Below are positions 1 through 7,698 of a DNA stretch of 64,000 nt, piece after piece. The notes under the pieces are model-generated. The model did not search any database, was not told the origin of the DNA, and was given only the letters and a program-made list of their open reading frames with translations. Position 1 is the first letter of the stretch. Every line of letters starts with the position of its first letter. Origin of the DNA: Bacteroidales bacterium (GTDB lineage: Bacteria > Bacteroidota > Bacteroidia > Bacteroidales > UBA1402); contig JAFUDT010000003.1 in the NCBI GenBank assembly GCA_017464285.1, forward strand, positions 346,600-410,599. Direction: 5' to 3'. The position numbers were made by a program, and so were the translations under genes.

Positions 1-61
1 AGATTCTTGACATGCTGCTTGTCGCCTCAAGTTTTTTTCCGAACTTTGTAACGAAGTTGTG

Positions 62-79
62 CGGATGGCAATTCATCCG
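62..79. promoter_or_regulatory. Short perfect inverted repeat upstream of the flavodoxin gene
   Basis: CGGATG and CATCCG flank a 6-nt loop and end 24 nt before the first start codon. It could be a small operator or an mRNA hairpin. No promoter box is clear in the first 100 bases, so the role is open. Confidence 0.25.
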
Positions 80-102
80 ACAGGTATCATACATTAATCA
101 AT

Positions 103-729
103 ATGACCCTCAAAGTATTACTCTTAAACGGAAGTGCCAACAAGGATGGCAACACGTTTCGGGCGCTCTCGGAGATAGCCCGCCGGCTGGAAAAGAATGG
201 TGTGGAGGCTGAAATCATGCAGTTGGGCAACAAGCCCGTCCGTGGCTGCATCGCCTGCGGGCAATGCCAGGCGAAGCAACTGGGGCGTTGTGCCTTCGAT
301 GATGATGTCTGCAACCGAATTGTCGATAAGCTTAAAGAGGCCGATGCGCTCATCGTCGGCTCGCCCGTCTATTACGGTCAGCCCAACGGTGCCGTGATGG
401 CTGTTCTTCAGCGTGCTTTCTTCTCGGGTGCCAAGGTGCAGAACAAGCCTGCGGCGGCGGTGGCTGTGTGCCGTCGTGGCGGCGCTTCGGCTACCTACCA
501 GACGATGAACATGATGTTCGAGATGATGAACATGCCTGTGGTGACTTCGCAATACTGGAACATCGCCTACGGAAGGACACCTGGTGAAGTGATTCAGGAC
601 ACCGAAGGCATGCAGACCATGCGGACACTGGCCGACAACATGGCGTGGCTGCTGAAGAAAATCCATGCCGACGGCAATCCCGGCTATCCTGAGCGTGAAG
701 AGAGGCAAAGCATGAACTTTATCCGGTAA
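103..729 (+). CDS. Flavodoxin-fold NAD(P)H-dependent FMN reductase family protein
   Basis: A 208-residue cytoplasmic protein without signal peptide. The N-terminal LLLNGSANKDGNT matches the phosphate-binding loop of NADPH-dependent FMN reductases and iron-sulfur flavoproteins. CIACGQCQ near residue 49 is the compact cysteine motif seen in iron-sulfur flavoprotein relatives, and GSPVYYGQPNG near residue 86 is the typical FMN-ring segment. Such proteins reduce FMN, quinones or other small acceptors; the substrate cannot be read from sequence. The ATG at 103 gives the full flavodoxin beta-strand at the N terminus. The gene stands alone, with a convergent neighbour about 140 nt downstream. Confidence 0.8.
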   Translation: MTLKVLLLNGSANKDGNTFRALSEIARRLEKNGVEAEIMQLGNKPVRGCIACGQCQAKQLGRCAFDDDVCNRIVDKLKEADALIVGSPVYYGQPNGAVMAVLQRAFFSGAKVQNKPAAAVAVCRRGGASATYQTMNMMFEMMNMPVVTSQYWNIAYGRTPGEVIQDTEGMQTMRTLADNMAWLLKKIHADGNPGYPEREERQSMNFIR

Positions 730-871
730 ATCGGTTCAAGAAGGGCACCACGAAGGAGAGTGACCACTACGCAAATATATAAAAAATCGTCAGCAACGGG
801 GCAGATATAAGAACAATCTGAGAGGAAAGCAAATCTTCAATGATGTAATTTGCAGATTCCGGTTGTCCGAA

Positions 872-1435
872 TTACGGTCTTTTGCTGGATTTCCTGATGA
901 TACGGGCGGGATTGCCGGCGACCACCACGTCGTCGGGGATGTCGTGGGTCACCACGCTGCCGGCACCGACGATGACGCGGTTGCCGATGGTCACGCCGGG
1001 GCAGACAATCACGCCGCCGCCCAGCCAGCAGTCGTCGCCGATGCGGATGGGCAGGCCCGTCTCGATGGTCTGGCGACGCTCGAGGTAGTCGTGGGGGTGG
1101 TCGGGTGTCAGCAGCTGGCAGTTGGGCCCGATGAGCGTGTGGTCGCCGATGGTGATGCCGCCGCCGTCGAGAAAGACGCCGTTGAAGTTGATCACCACAC
1201 CCTGGCCGAGGCTTATCCGTTCTCCGTGGTCGCAGTGGAAAGGCGGAATGACCAGCGCCGTGGGGTGCGCGTTGGGCAAGAGCTCGTGCGTGCAGCGCAC
1301 CAGCTCGTCGCGATCCCAGGCCCCGCACTGGTTCAAGGCCCGCATGGCCTGGTAGGTGTGCAGGATGCGCTGCTGTATCTCCTGGTCCGTATAGTCGTAC
1401 GGCAGGTTGTTGATCATCTTTTCGTATTCGGTCAT
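872..1435 (-). CDS. Maltose/galactoside O-acetyltransferase family (left-handed beta-helix)
   Basis: This 187-residue protein begins with a Mac-domain helix region (EYEKMINNLPYD), followed by hexapeptide repeats forming a left-handed beta-helix (ISLGQGVVINF, ITIGDHTLIGPN, IRIGDDCWLGGGVIVCPGVTIG). It closes with the usual GNPARIIR motif. The family moves acetyl from acetyl-CoA to a sugar hydroxyl; LLTPDHPHD carries the catalytic histidine region. Length fits Maa/LacA/NodL proteins. The true sugar is not predictable. The gene points away from the cyclophilin-like lipoprotein gene's start and follows it on the same strand, about 95 nt apart. Confidence 0.85.
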   Translation of the reverse strand: MTEYEKMINNLPYDYTDQEIQQRILHTYQAMRALNQCGAWDRDELVRCTHELLPNAHPTALVIPPFHCDHGERISLGQGVVINFNGVFLDGGGITIGDHTLIGPNCQLLTPDHPHDYLERRQTIETGLPIRIGDDCWLGGGVIVCPGVTIGNRVIVGAGSVVTHDIPDDVVVAGNPARIIRKSSKRP

Positions 1436-1450
1436 AGCGTTCTTTCTGGT

Positions 1451-1482
1451 TTTGTCTTTGTGTTTGTTTTTGTTTTTGTTTG
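1451..1482. repeat. T/G-rich simple tract (TTTG / TTTTTG units)
   Basis: Six short units of TTTG, TCTTTG, TGTTTG and TTTTTG follow one another just upstream of the acetyltransferase gene. On its coding strand this is an A/C-rich, unstructured leader. It may aid ribosome loading or be a slippage-prone tract. Confidence 0.4.
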
Positions 1483-1529
1483 AACCGCGACGAAGGCCCG
1501 TTTAAATAAAGGCCCGTCTGTCTGTATAG

Positions 1530-2120
1530 CTATTGCCTTCGGATTATCTTTTCACCGTTCTGAATTAAAAAGCCTCCGGCTCCTGCCCGGGCGACCCGGC
1601 CCTGGAGTGTATAGACTGGCGGCTCTTTCGCCTGGGCCGGCACTCGCTCGATCCCGGTGGGGTGGGAGAGCGACAAGGTCACGCTGATACGGCCCTGTCC
1701 CGCCTTGAGGAAGTCCCTCAGCTCTTCGGACGATTCATATCGGATGCGCCCCAGCCGCGTGTAGCTCCACGAATTCGAACCGTAGAAGAGTACTATCTGG
1801 TCGCCGTTGTAGAGGATGACGTCGCCAGCTTCGGCTTTGATCTGCTGATCGCTTCCGGGCAGTGACCGACCCAGGCCGCCCACCTTCTCGAAGTCGCCGT
1901 AGTCGTCGGCCTCATAGCTGATGGCCCCTTGGGAGAGTGCCGCCACCAGCGCCTGCGTGGCGGCGTTGTCGACCAGCGTGACGGGTAGCGTCGCCCCGTC
2001 GATGGTGATATACATTGTCTGTGTCATAGTCCCTTCGTTTGTCGTCTCCGCTCTGACTCCGCTCCCTGCAGAGCAACCCGTCAACAGCATGGCCGTCACT
2101 ATCAAAAAAAGCTGTTTCAT
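1530..2120 (-). CDS. Cyclophilin-like-fold lipoprotein
   Basis: A 196-residue protein with a lipoprotein signal (LLTGC, Cys16). The core MYITIDGATLPVTLVDNAATQALVA, split here by its later strands YGDFEKVGGLG and GDVILYNGDQIVLFYGSNSW, matches the bacterial cyclophilin-like domain (Cyclophil_like2), which has the barrel fold but lacks shown isomerase activity. The chosen start is the ATG before KQLFLIV; an upstream in-frame ATG would add 22 residues that break the signal peptide. The extreme C terminus (after residue 160, PVYTLQGRVARAGAGG) reads like a short TonB-type carboxy-terminal extension but has no clear family. Confidence 0.75.
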   Translation of the reverse strand: MKQLFLIVTAMLLTGCSAGSGVRAETTNEGTMTQTMYITIDGATLPVTLVDNAATQALVAALSQGAISYEADDYGDFEKVGGLGRSLPGSDQQIKAEAGDVILYNGDQIVLFYGSNSWSYTRLGRIRYESSEELRDFLKAGQGRISVTLSLSHPTGIERVPAQAKEPPVYTLQGRVARAGAGGFLIQNGEKIIRRQ

Positions 2121-2314
2121 GTCATTAATAATAAGAATATGTCCGCCCGCAGGCTTTTGTCTGCAATGGTACAAAAAAATCCCCAATATATCGCCGGGCC
2201 TATGGCTATTTCTGGAGTATTTATGCTCATTTGCCCGCCTTTAACCTGAACGTGGCTTCCAGCCCCGAGGCCTTGCCGAAGAAACAGCGCGCCCTTGGCG
2301 AGGATACCGGGCAT

Positions 2315-2456
2315 CAGCGGCGGGGCGGTCAGCCGGAGGGGCCTTGGACAGCCAAAAAGAACAGCACTGTCTGAGGCACGTTAGGCCCCATAGGGGACTA
2401 AAAGGCCGAGTTTGCTGTTCTTGCGGTCCAAGGACCCCGGAGCAGCCCCGCCGCTG
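2315..2456. other. Large imperfect inverted repeat / candidate structured RNA
   Basis: This divergent intergenic region can fold as a long hairpin. The outer arms CAGCGGCGGGGC (2315-2326) and GCCCCGCCGCTG (2445-2456) are perfectly complementary. Next come GGGG/CCCC and CCTTGGAC (2342-2349) with GTCCAAGG (2426-2433), then AAGAACAGCA (2357-2366) with TGCTGTTCTT (2413-2422). The apical part holds a smaller hairpin around CCCCATAGGGG (2387-2397). The stems are separated by internal loops, as in a folded RNA rather than a simple terminator. No coding frame is convincing here. The 2121-2585 gap holds only this element and the pepD promoter. Confidence 0.55.
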
Positions 2457-2520
2457 CCGGCTCAAATCCCGTCATGGGCCGCTGCGCTACAATCCCGCCA
2501 AGAGCCGTGTGGCAATTATT

Positions 2521-2552
2521 TTTGGCGGTCTGAAAAGGACTTTATACATTTG
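2521..2552 (+). promoter_or_regulatory. Bacteroidales-type promoter of pepD
   Basis: TTTG (2521-2524), a 20-nt spacer and TACATTTG (2545-2552) match the Bacteroides -33/-7 consensus exactly. Transcription would start a few bases later, about 25 nt before the pepD ATG. This excludes the longer in-frame pepD start at 2412. Confidence 0.8.
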
Positions 2553-2585
2553 TGGCTACGATTATCAACTCAACACGATACCATT

Positions 2586-4043
2586 ATGGAACTGAACAAA
2601 ACATTGCAGCCCGCTTCGGTGTGGCACTATTTTCTGGAACTGTGCAAAGTTCCCCGTCCTTCTTTCAAGACTCAGGCCGTACAGCAATGGCTGCTGGACT
2701 TCGCCGCCGCCCATCATCTGGAAAGCGTCCACGACAAAGCCGGCAACGTCATTATCCGCAAGCCGGCCACCCCGGGCATGGAAAAGGCCAAACCGGTCAT
2801 CCTGCAGGGACACATGGACATGGTCTGCGAGAAAAACGGCGATGTGCAGCACGACTTTGAAAAAGATCCCATCGACTGCTACATCGACGGTGACTGGATG
2901 AAAGCCCGCGGTACCACGCTGGGCGCCGACAACGGCATCGCCGTGGCCATGTCGCTGGCCCTGCTGGCCGCCGACGACATCAAGCACGGCCCTCTGGAAT
3001 GCCTTTTCACGGTCGATGAGGAAGTGGGCCTGGTGGGGGCCTCCAACATCGAGCCGGGACTGCTCAAGGGAAAGACCCTCATCAACCTCGACAGCGAGGA
3101 CGACCACTGGATCTGCATCGGCTGCGCCGGCGGCATCAACACACTGGCTCATTTCACTTTCGAAACCGAAAAGGCTCCCAAAGACACTTATTTCTTCAAA
3201 CTGACCATCAACGGCCTGAACGGCGGCCATTCCGGTTCGGACATCAATCTGGGCCGCGGCAATGCCAACCAGTTGCTGGTGCGTTTCTTCTTCGAGACGG
3301 CCAAAGAACTGCCCCTGTGCCTGGCCTCTTTCGTGGGCGGCGGCCTGAGCAACGCCATTCCCCGCGAGGCCTGTTTCATCGCCGGTGTGCCGATGGCCTC
3401 GAAAGAAGACCTGCGCGTACGCGTCAATCTCTACGAGGCTGCCCTCAAGGCCGAGTTCGGACAGATCGAAGCCGGTCTCAAGCTGACGCTGGAAACGGCC
3501 GAAGCTCCCGCTGAGGTGCTGAAAAAAGCCGACACCGACCGCTTCGTCGCCTCAATGTATGCCTGCCCCAATGCCGTCATCCGCATGAACAAGGACATGC
3601 CCGGCCAGGTCGATACATCGACCAACCTGGCTTCGGTCAAGCCCGCTGCCGGCAAGAAGAACCAGTGGACCATCGTCACCTCGCAGCGCAGCTCCATCGA
3701 GTCGAGCAAGCTGGATGTGGTGGGCCGTGTCCAGGCCATTTTCGAGCTGGCCGGCATGAAGACCGAGCATACCGAGGGCTATCCGGGCTGGGCTCCCAAT
3801 CCCGACTCGCCGCTGCTCAAGCTCATGGTCGAAGTCCACAAGGATCTCTTCGGCGAGGATCCGGTCGTCTATGCCATCCATGCCGGTCTGGAATGCGGCT
3901 TGTTCCTGCAGAAATATCCCGACTGGGACATGGTCTCCATCGGCCCGACCATGCGCGGAGTGCATTCGCCCGACGAAAAGCTCTTCGTCCCTTCGGTCGA
4001 GAGCGTCTGGCGCTTCCTGCTGGCTGTCCTGGCCAAGATGTAG
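2586..4043 (+). CDS. pepD: Aminoacyl-histidine dipeptidase (M20C, PepD)
   Basis: A 485-residue cytosolic zinc dipeptidase that splits Xaa-His and related dipeptides. M20 metal-site motifs are all visible: GHMDMV near residue 75, GADNGIA near 113, DEEVG near 144 (general base Glu-Glu) and NLDSED near 170. The dimerisation lid domain follows with NGGHSGSDI, and HAGLECGLF with SIGPTMRGVHSPDE at the end completes the site. Length is normal for the family. The start is set by the promoter just upstream. An 18-nt gap to the beta-helix lipoprotein gene allows cotranscription. Confidence 0.93.
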   Translation: MELNKTLQPASVWHYFLELCKVPRPSFKTQAVQQWLLDFAAAHHLESVHDKAGNVIIRKPATPGMEKAKPVILQGHMDMVCEKNGDVQHDFEKDPIDCYIDGDWMKARGTTLGADNGIAVAMSLALLAADDIKHGPLECLFTVDEEVGLVGASNIEPGLLKGKTLINLDSEDDHWICIGCAGGINTLAHFTFETEKAPKDTYFFKLTINGLNGGHSGSDINLGRGNANQLLVRFFFETAKELPLCLASFVGGGLSNAIPREACFIAGVPMASKEDLRVRVNLYEAALKAEFGQIEAGLKLTLETAEAPAEVLKKADTDRFVASMYACPNAVIRMNKDMPGQVDTSTNLASVKPAAGKKNQWTIVTSQRSSIESSKLDVVGRVQAIFELAGMKTEHTEGYPGWAPNPDSPLLKLMVEVHKDLFGEDPVVYAIHAGLECGLFLQKYPDWDMVSIGPTMRGVHSPDEKLFVPSVESVWRFLLAVLAKM

Positions 4044-4061
4044 TTTCTCCCCGCAATATCT

Positions 4062-5495
4062 ATGAAAGAAAGACGCATTGCCTTTCCCGTGCTGATACTC
4101 CTGTTGCTGACGGCTGTCCTTTCCTGCGAAAGACAGTCGCCGGCTTTTCCGGCAGGGGAGGGTGCGTTGCGCCTTTCGGCCGACACCCTGCGCTTTGACA
4201 CGCTCTTCTCGGGGCTGCCCTCGACGACGGCCTGGCTCAGGGTCTATAATGCTTCGTCGCGTCCGCTGCTGTTGGATTCTGTCTGTCTGCGTTCGGGCGG
4301 GCAGAGCGGCTTCCGCATCAGTCTGGACGCCATGTCGGGGAGCGTATTCCGCCAGGTGGAGATCCCCCCGCGCGACAGCCTGTTCCTGTTCGTGGCCCTG
4401 ACGGCTCCGGAACAGGGGTCAGGTGTGCCTGTGAAGATTTCCGACGAGATTGATTTCTTCCAGGCCGGAAATAAAGAACAGATCAATCTGGAAGCCTGGG
4501 CCTGGGATGCCCTGCGCTGGAAGGGCCGTCGTTTCGATTCCGACACGCTCCTGTCGCCCACGTTGCCCATCGTGGTCTACGACAGTCTGGTGGTAGGGGA
4601 GGGAGCCTGTCTGCGTCTGGCCCCCGGTACCCGGCTCTTTTTCCACGACGAGGCTGCCCTGCTGGTGGACGGACAGATTCGGGCCGAAGGCACGGCCGAT
4701 GATCCGGTGGTTTTCCGGGGCGACCGGCTGGACATGGCCTTCGAGGATTTCCCCTACGAATACTATCCCGGACAGTGGTACGGCATCTGTCTGGGCCCGC
4801 AGAGTTTCGGCAATGTCATGAAGCATGTGAGTGTCCGTGGTGCCTGCTACGGCGTGGTGTGTGAGTCGGATGCGAATGCGGATACTTTAAAGCTTGAAAT
4901 ATCCCATTCGGAAATATTCAACATGCTATATTCCAACCTGTATTCGATCAAATCGAAGATACGGGCCGACAATTGTGTCTTTGCCAACAGCGGTTCCTAT
5001 ACGGTGGCCTTGATAGGCGGCGACAGCCGTTTCGTGCACTGTACGCTGGCCAACTACCAGCGCCTGACCACGCGTGAGGACGAGCCCTCGCTGGTCATCG
5101 TCAATTTTACGGTAGATGAGCAGGAGCAGGTGGAACCCTGTCCGTTGGTCATGGCCGGTTTTGAGAATACGATTGTGTACGGCAGCCATGACACGGAGAT
5201 TGGTTTCGGCCTGCTGGAGGACTATGCCCACGGCCTGGCCTTCAGCCATTGCCTGCTGCGCTGCCCCGATCCGTTGCCCGGGGAGGTCTCCGATTCGATA
5301 CGCTATAACGAGGATCCCTGTTTTGTCAATACCGGTACGGATTGGCACTACGACTTCCGCCTCAGGGAAGGCTCTCCGGCTATCGGACGGGCCGATGCCG
5401 CCGTGTCGGCCGCCTATCCTCTGGATCTGGACGGACATTCCCGTCTGCAGGACGGAGCCCCCGATTTAGGCGCTTATGAGTTTATTGTTTTTTAA
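4062..5495 (+). CDS. Right-handed parallel beta-helix lipoprotein
   Basis: A 477-residue exported lipoprotein (AVLSC, Cys22). After an N-terminal beta-sandwich-like region (residues about 35-150, with SGLPSTTAWLRVYNAS), the rest looks like a parallel beta-helix: LVVGEGACLRLAPGTRLFF, AEGTADDPVVFRGD, then rungs such as HSEIFNMLYSNLYS and NCVFANSGSYTVAL. The end GAPDLGAYEF is the usual terminal rung of Bacteroidetes beta-helix lipoproteins. No catalytic lyase triad is evident, so a binding or surface role is as likely as enzyme activity. It sits between pepD and the fasciclin lipoprotein. Confidence 0.7.
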   Translation: MKERRIAFPVLILLLLTAVLSCERQSPAFPAGEGALRLSADTLRFDTLFSGLPSTTAWLRVYNASSRPLLLDSVCLRSGGQSGFRISLDAMSGSVFRQVEIPPRDSLFLFVALTAPEQGSGVPVKISDEIDFFQAGNKEQINLEAWAWDALRWKGRRFDSDTLLSPTLPIVVYDSLVVGEGACLRLAPGTRLFFHDEAALLVDGQIRAEGTADDPVVFRGDRLDMAFEDFPYEYYPGQWYGICLGPQSFGNVMKHVSVRGACYGVVCESDANADTLKLEISHSEIFNMLYSNLYSIKSKIRADNCVFANSGSYTVALIGGDSRFVHCTLANYQRLTTREDEPSLVIVNFTVDEQEQVEPCPLVMAGFENTIVYGSHDTEIGFGLLEDYAHGLAFSHCLLRCPDPLPGEVSDSIRYNEDPCFVNTGTDWHYDFRLREGSPAIGRADAAVSAAYPLDLDGHSRLQDGAPDLGAYEFIVF

Positions 5496-5606
5496 CGACC
5501 GACTTCCGGGAAAAAGCCTTAAAATTGCAGTCGAATGTGTCATTTGCCGGCTTTTCCGGGCAGGGTAGAGCACTTTGTTTTGTAAGATATTGATAATTAG
5601 TATTAT

Positions 5607-7607
5607 ATGAAGAGTTTTTTGCGCAGAAAAATCTGTAACGATTTAGTGCTGTCGCTGGCGGTTTTGGGAGGAATGCTCTTTTGGCCGTCTTGCAGTATGT
5701 TTGACGGTATCATTATGGATAATGACAATGTGGGAAGTGCCTACTACACCTTCACGGGTGAAACCATCGCCTCCTTCCTGCAGTCCAATGCCTCTTTCTC
5801 CGAGTTCAGCCAGGCCCTTGACACGACCGGCGTGCTGGACCTGCTGTCCACCTACGGCACCTACACCTGCTTCGCTCCCAACAACGAAGCCATGCGTGCC
5901 TACTACGCCGACTCCGGTGCGACAAGCATGAAAGAATTCCTGGCTGCCAACAGCTCCCGTTACAAAATATTGCGTGAGATGTGCTTCTACCAGCTCATCG
6001 ACACCAAGATCTATACCAGCAACGATTTCCCGGAAGGACGTATGGGCGAAAAGAACATGATGGCCCGTTATATCGAGATTTCGTTTGCCGACATGTTGAA
6101 GACAGGCTACATCATGGTCAATTCCGATGCCCGCATCCTGCTCCGCGACCAGGAACTGCACAACGGTGTGATTCATGTCATCGACCGGGTGCTGGTTCCC
6201 TCGAACTTCCTGCTGCCTGAGTGTGTGGGCGAGAATCCCCACATGAAGCTCTTCACCAAAGCTCTGTATGCCACGGGCGTCAGCGACCGCCTGTTGTACT
6301 ACAAGGACGAGTCCTACAAGCAGCCCAAGGGTTTCCTGGGGGCTGACGGCAAGTCGACGACCAAGACTCCGGACGAACGCCTCTACGGTTTCACGGCTCT
6401 GGTCGAGCCCGACTCGATCTATCTCAAGAATGGCATCGACACCACGCTGGAGGCCCTGACGGCCTATGCCAAGAGCATCTACGACCCCATCTATCCGCAG
6501 TATGCCGGCATCGACGACCCGACGGATCCCAACAACAGCCTGAACCGTTTCGTGGCCTATCATCTGCTGGATTGCGCCCTGGCCCGGGACGAGTTCGTCT
6601 ACGATGTGTCCCAGCAGGAGAATCACCCGATGGTGGACTACTTCACGACCATGGCTCCCTACAATCTGCTGGAAGTCAGACGCGATCCCGATCAGTATTC
6701 GACCCCGGCCTTCAACACGGTGCTGGATGCCGACGGAAATCCCGAGAGATATATTTCCATGCTGCCCGGCAGCCGGGAATGCCTGAACGGCTTCTGCCAT
6801 CCCATTGACGGAATACTGGTCTATGACCAGGATGTCATTGACAAGGTGCTGAACACCCGTCTGCGCATCGATGCCTATTCGAGCTGCCCTGAAATGATGA
6901 CCAAGCGCTACCGTGCCCGTGGCCGCAGCAAGGAGATGGGCGATGTGGAGATGTACTATCCGACGGGCTATTTCAAGAATTTCAGCTATAACGACGACGA
7001 TACCAAGTTCCACAATCCGGCCATCGCCAACGGTTCGGTGCAGTATCAGGGCGGAATGTTCTACGTGCGCGGCGAATGCGACTTCACGCACTATCTGCCC
7101 CCGGTGCCCACGGGCAACTGGGAGATACGCATCGGTACGAAGTTCCGCGGCTACGGCATCTATCAGATCTATGTCGACGGCATGCCGGTGGGCATTCCTC
7201 TCGATCTGGGCTGGGGCAAGGAGAGCCAGTACCTGGAGTCGGCCATGGGCTTCGTGGTGGATACCAAGGTTATCGAGGACGGTCAGGAAGTGAGGCCGGA
7301 GCTTCGCCGCAACGGTCTTCCCAACGACAATGACAAGGACATGCGCAACCGCGGCTGGATGAAGTTGCCCGACTGCTTCAACCAGGTCGGCAGCACCAAG
7401 TCGGCCCGTGAAGACCAGAAGGGAGCCCGCCGTATTCTGGGCCGTTACTATTTCACCGAAGGTATCCAGCATACCATCCGTGTCAAGCTGGTGGGTGAGA
7501 ACCGCAACGGTGAGGGTTACGGCAATACGGCCATGTACCGTTACTTTGGCTATGACTTCCTGGAGTTCATGCCTACCTCGCAGCTGGAATCCGAAGACAT
7601 CTATTAA
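5607..7607 (+). CDS. Fasciclin (FAS1) domain lipoprotein
   Basis: A 666-residue exported protein with a probable lipobox (FWPSC, Cys29). Two FAS1-like segments can be recognised. One lies around residues 50-200, with SFLQSNASFSEFSQALD, YTCFAPNNEAMRAY and NGVIHVIDRVLVP. A second lies around 205-415, with NRFVAYHLLD and LNGFCHPIDGILVYD. The last 200 residues look like a beta-sandwich (GNWEIRIGTKFRGYGIYQIYVDG, here split at will) resembling carbohydrate-binding folds. In Bacteroidetes, such proteins often accompany SusC/SusD glycan loci as surface binding proteins; no SusCD is present here. A terminator-like hairpin follows. Confidence 0.75.
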   Translation: MKSFLRRKICNDLVLSLAVLGGMLFWPSCSMFDGIIMDNDNVGSAYYTFTGETIASFLQSNASFSEFSQALDTTGVLDLLSTYGTYTCFAPNNEAMRAYYADSGATSMKEFLAANSSRYKILREMCFYQLIDTKIYTSNDFPEGRMGEKNMMARYIEISFADMLKTGYIMVNSDARILLRDQELHNGVIHVIDRVLVPSNFLLPECVGENPHMKLFTKALYATGVSDRLLYYKDESYKQPKGFLGADGKSTTKTPDERLYGFTALVEPDSIYLKNGIDTTLEALTAYAKSIYDPIYPQYAGIDDPTDPNNSLNRFVAYHLLDCALARDEFVYDVSQQENHPMVDYFTTMAPYNLLEVRRDPDQYSTPAFNTVLDADGNPERYISMLPGSRECLNGFCHPIDGILVYDQDVIDKVLNTRLRIDAYSSCPEMMTKRYRARGRSKEMGDVEMYYPTGYFKNFSYNDDDTKFHNPAIANGSVQYQGGMFYVRGECDFTHYLPPVPTGNWEIRIGTKFRGYGIYQIYVDGMPVGIPLDLGWGKESQYLESAMGFVVDTKVIEDGQEVRPELRRNGLPNDNDKDMRNRGWMKLPDCFNQVGSTKSAREDQKGARRILGRYYFTEGIQHTIRVKLVGENRNGEGYGNTAMYRYFGYDFLEFMPTSQLESEDIY

Positions 7608-7641
7608 GCCGTCGGGCACCAGTCTCTGAATGAAACAATAT

Positions 7642-7675
7642 AAAGGCGGCCGTCATGAAAGTGGCGGCCGCCTTT
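7642..7675 (+). terminator. Terminator-like hairpin after the fasciclin gene
   Basis: AAAGGCGGCCG and CGGCCGCCTTT form a perfect 11-bp stem around a 12-nt loop, with a short T run. Only 23 nt separate it from the next ATG, leaving no room for a full promoter. It may therefore act as an attenuator or transcript-stabilising hairpin rather than a clean operon end. Confidence 0.75.
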
Positions 7676-7698
7676 TAAAATATCCGTGATCAATAGAT

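Noticed and set aside
863..1483. Plus-strand frame opposite the acetyltransferase gene
   Set aside because: The product is a V/D/G-rich shadow of the hexapeptide repeats and has no known motif.
2459..2475. A TTCAAAT-like loop suggesting a tRNA near the hairpin
   Set aside because: No acceptor, D or anticodon arm can be built around it.
2412..2585. A longer pepD start
   Set aside because: The clear promoter at 2521-2552 lies inside this extension, and the added residues have no M20 similarity.
5643..7619. Very long open frames on the minus strand opposite the fasciclin gene, GH78 (11888-14197) and GH2 (28487-31177)
   Set aside because: They are antisense shadows of strongly coding genes in GC-rich DNA. 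Their products are low-complexity, lack domains and start without promoters.
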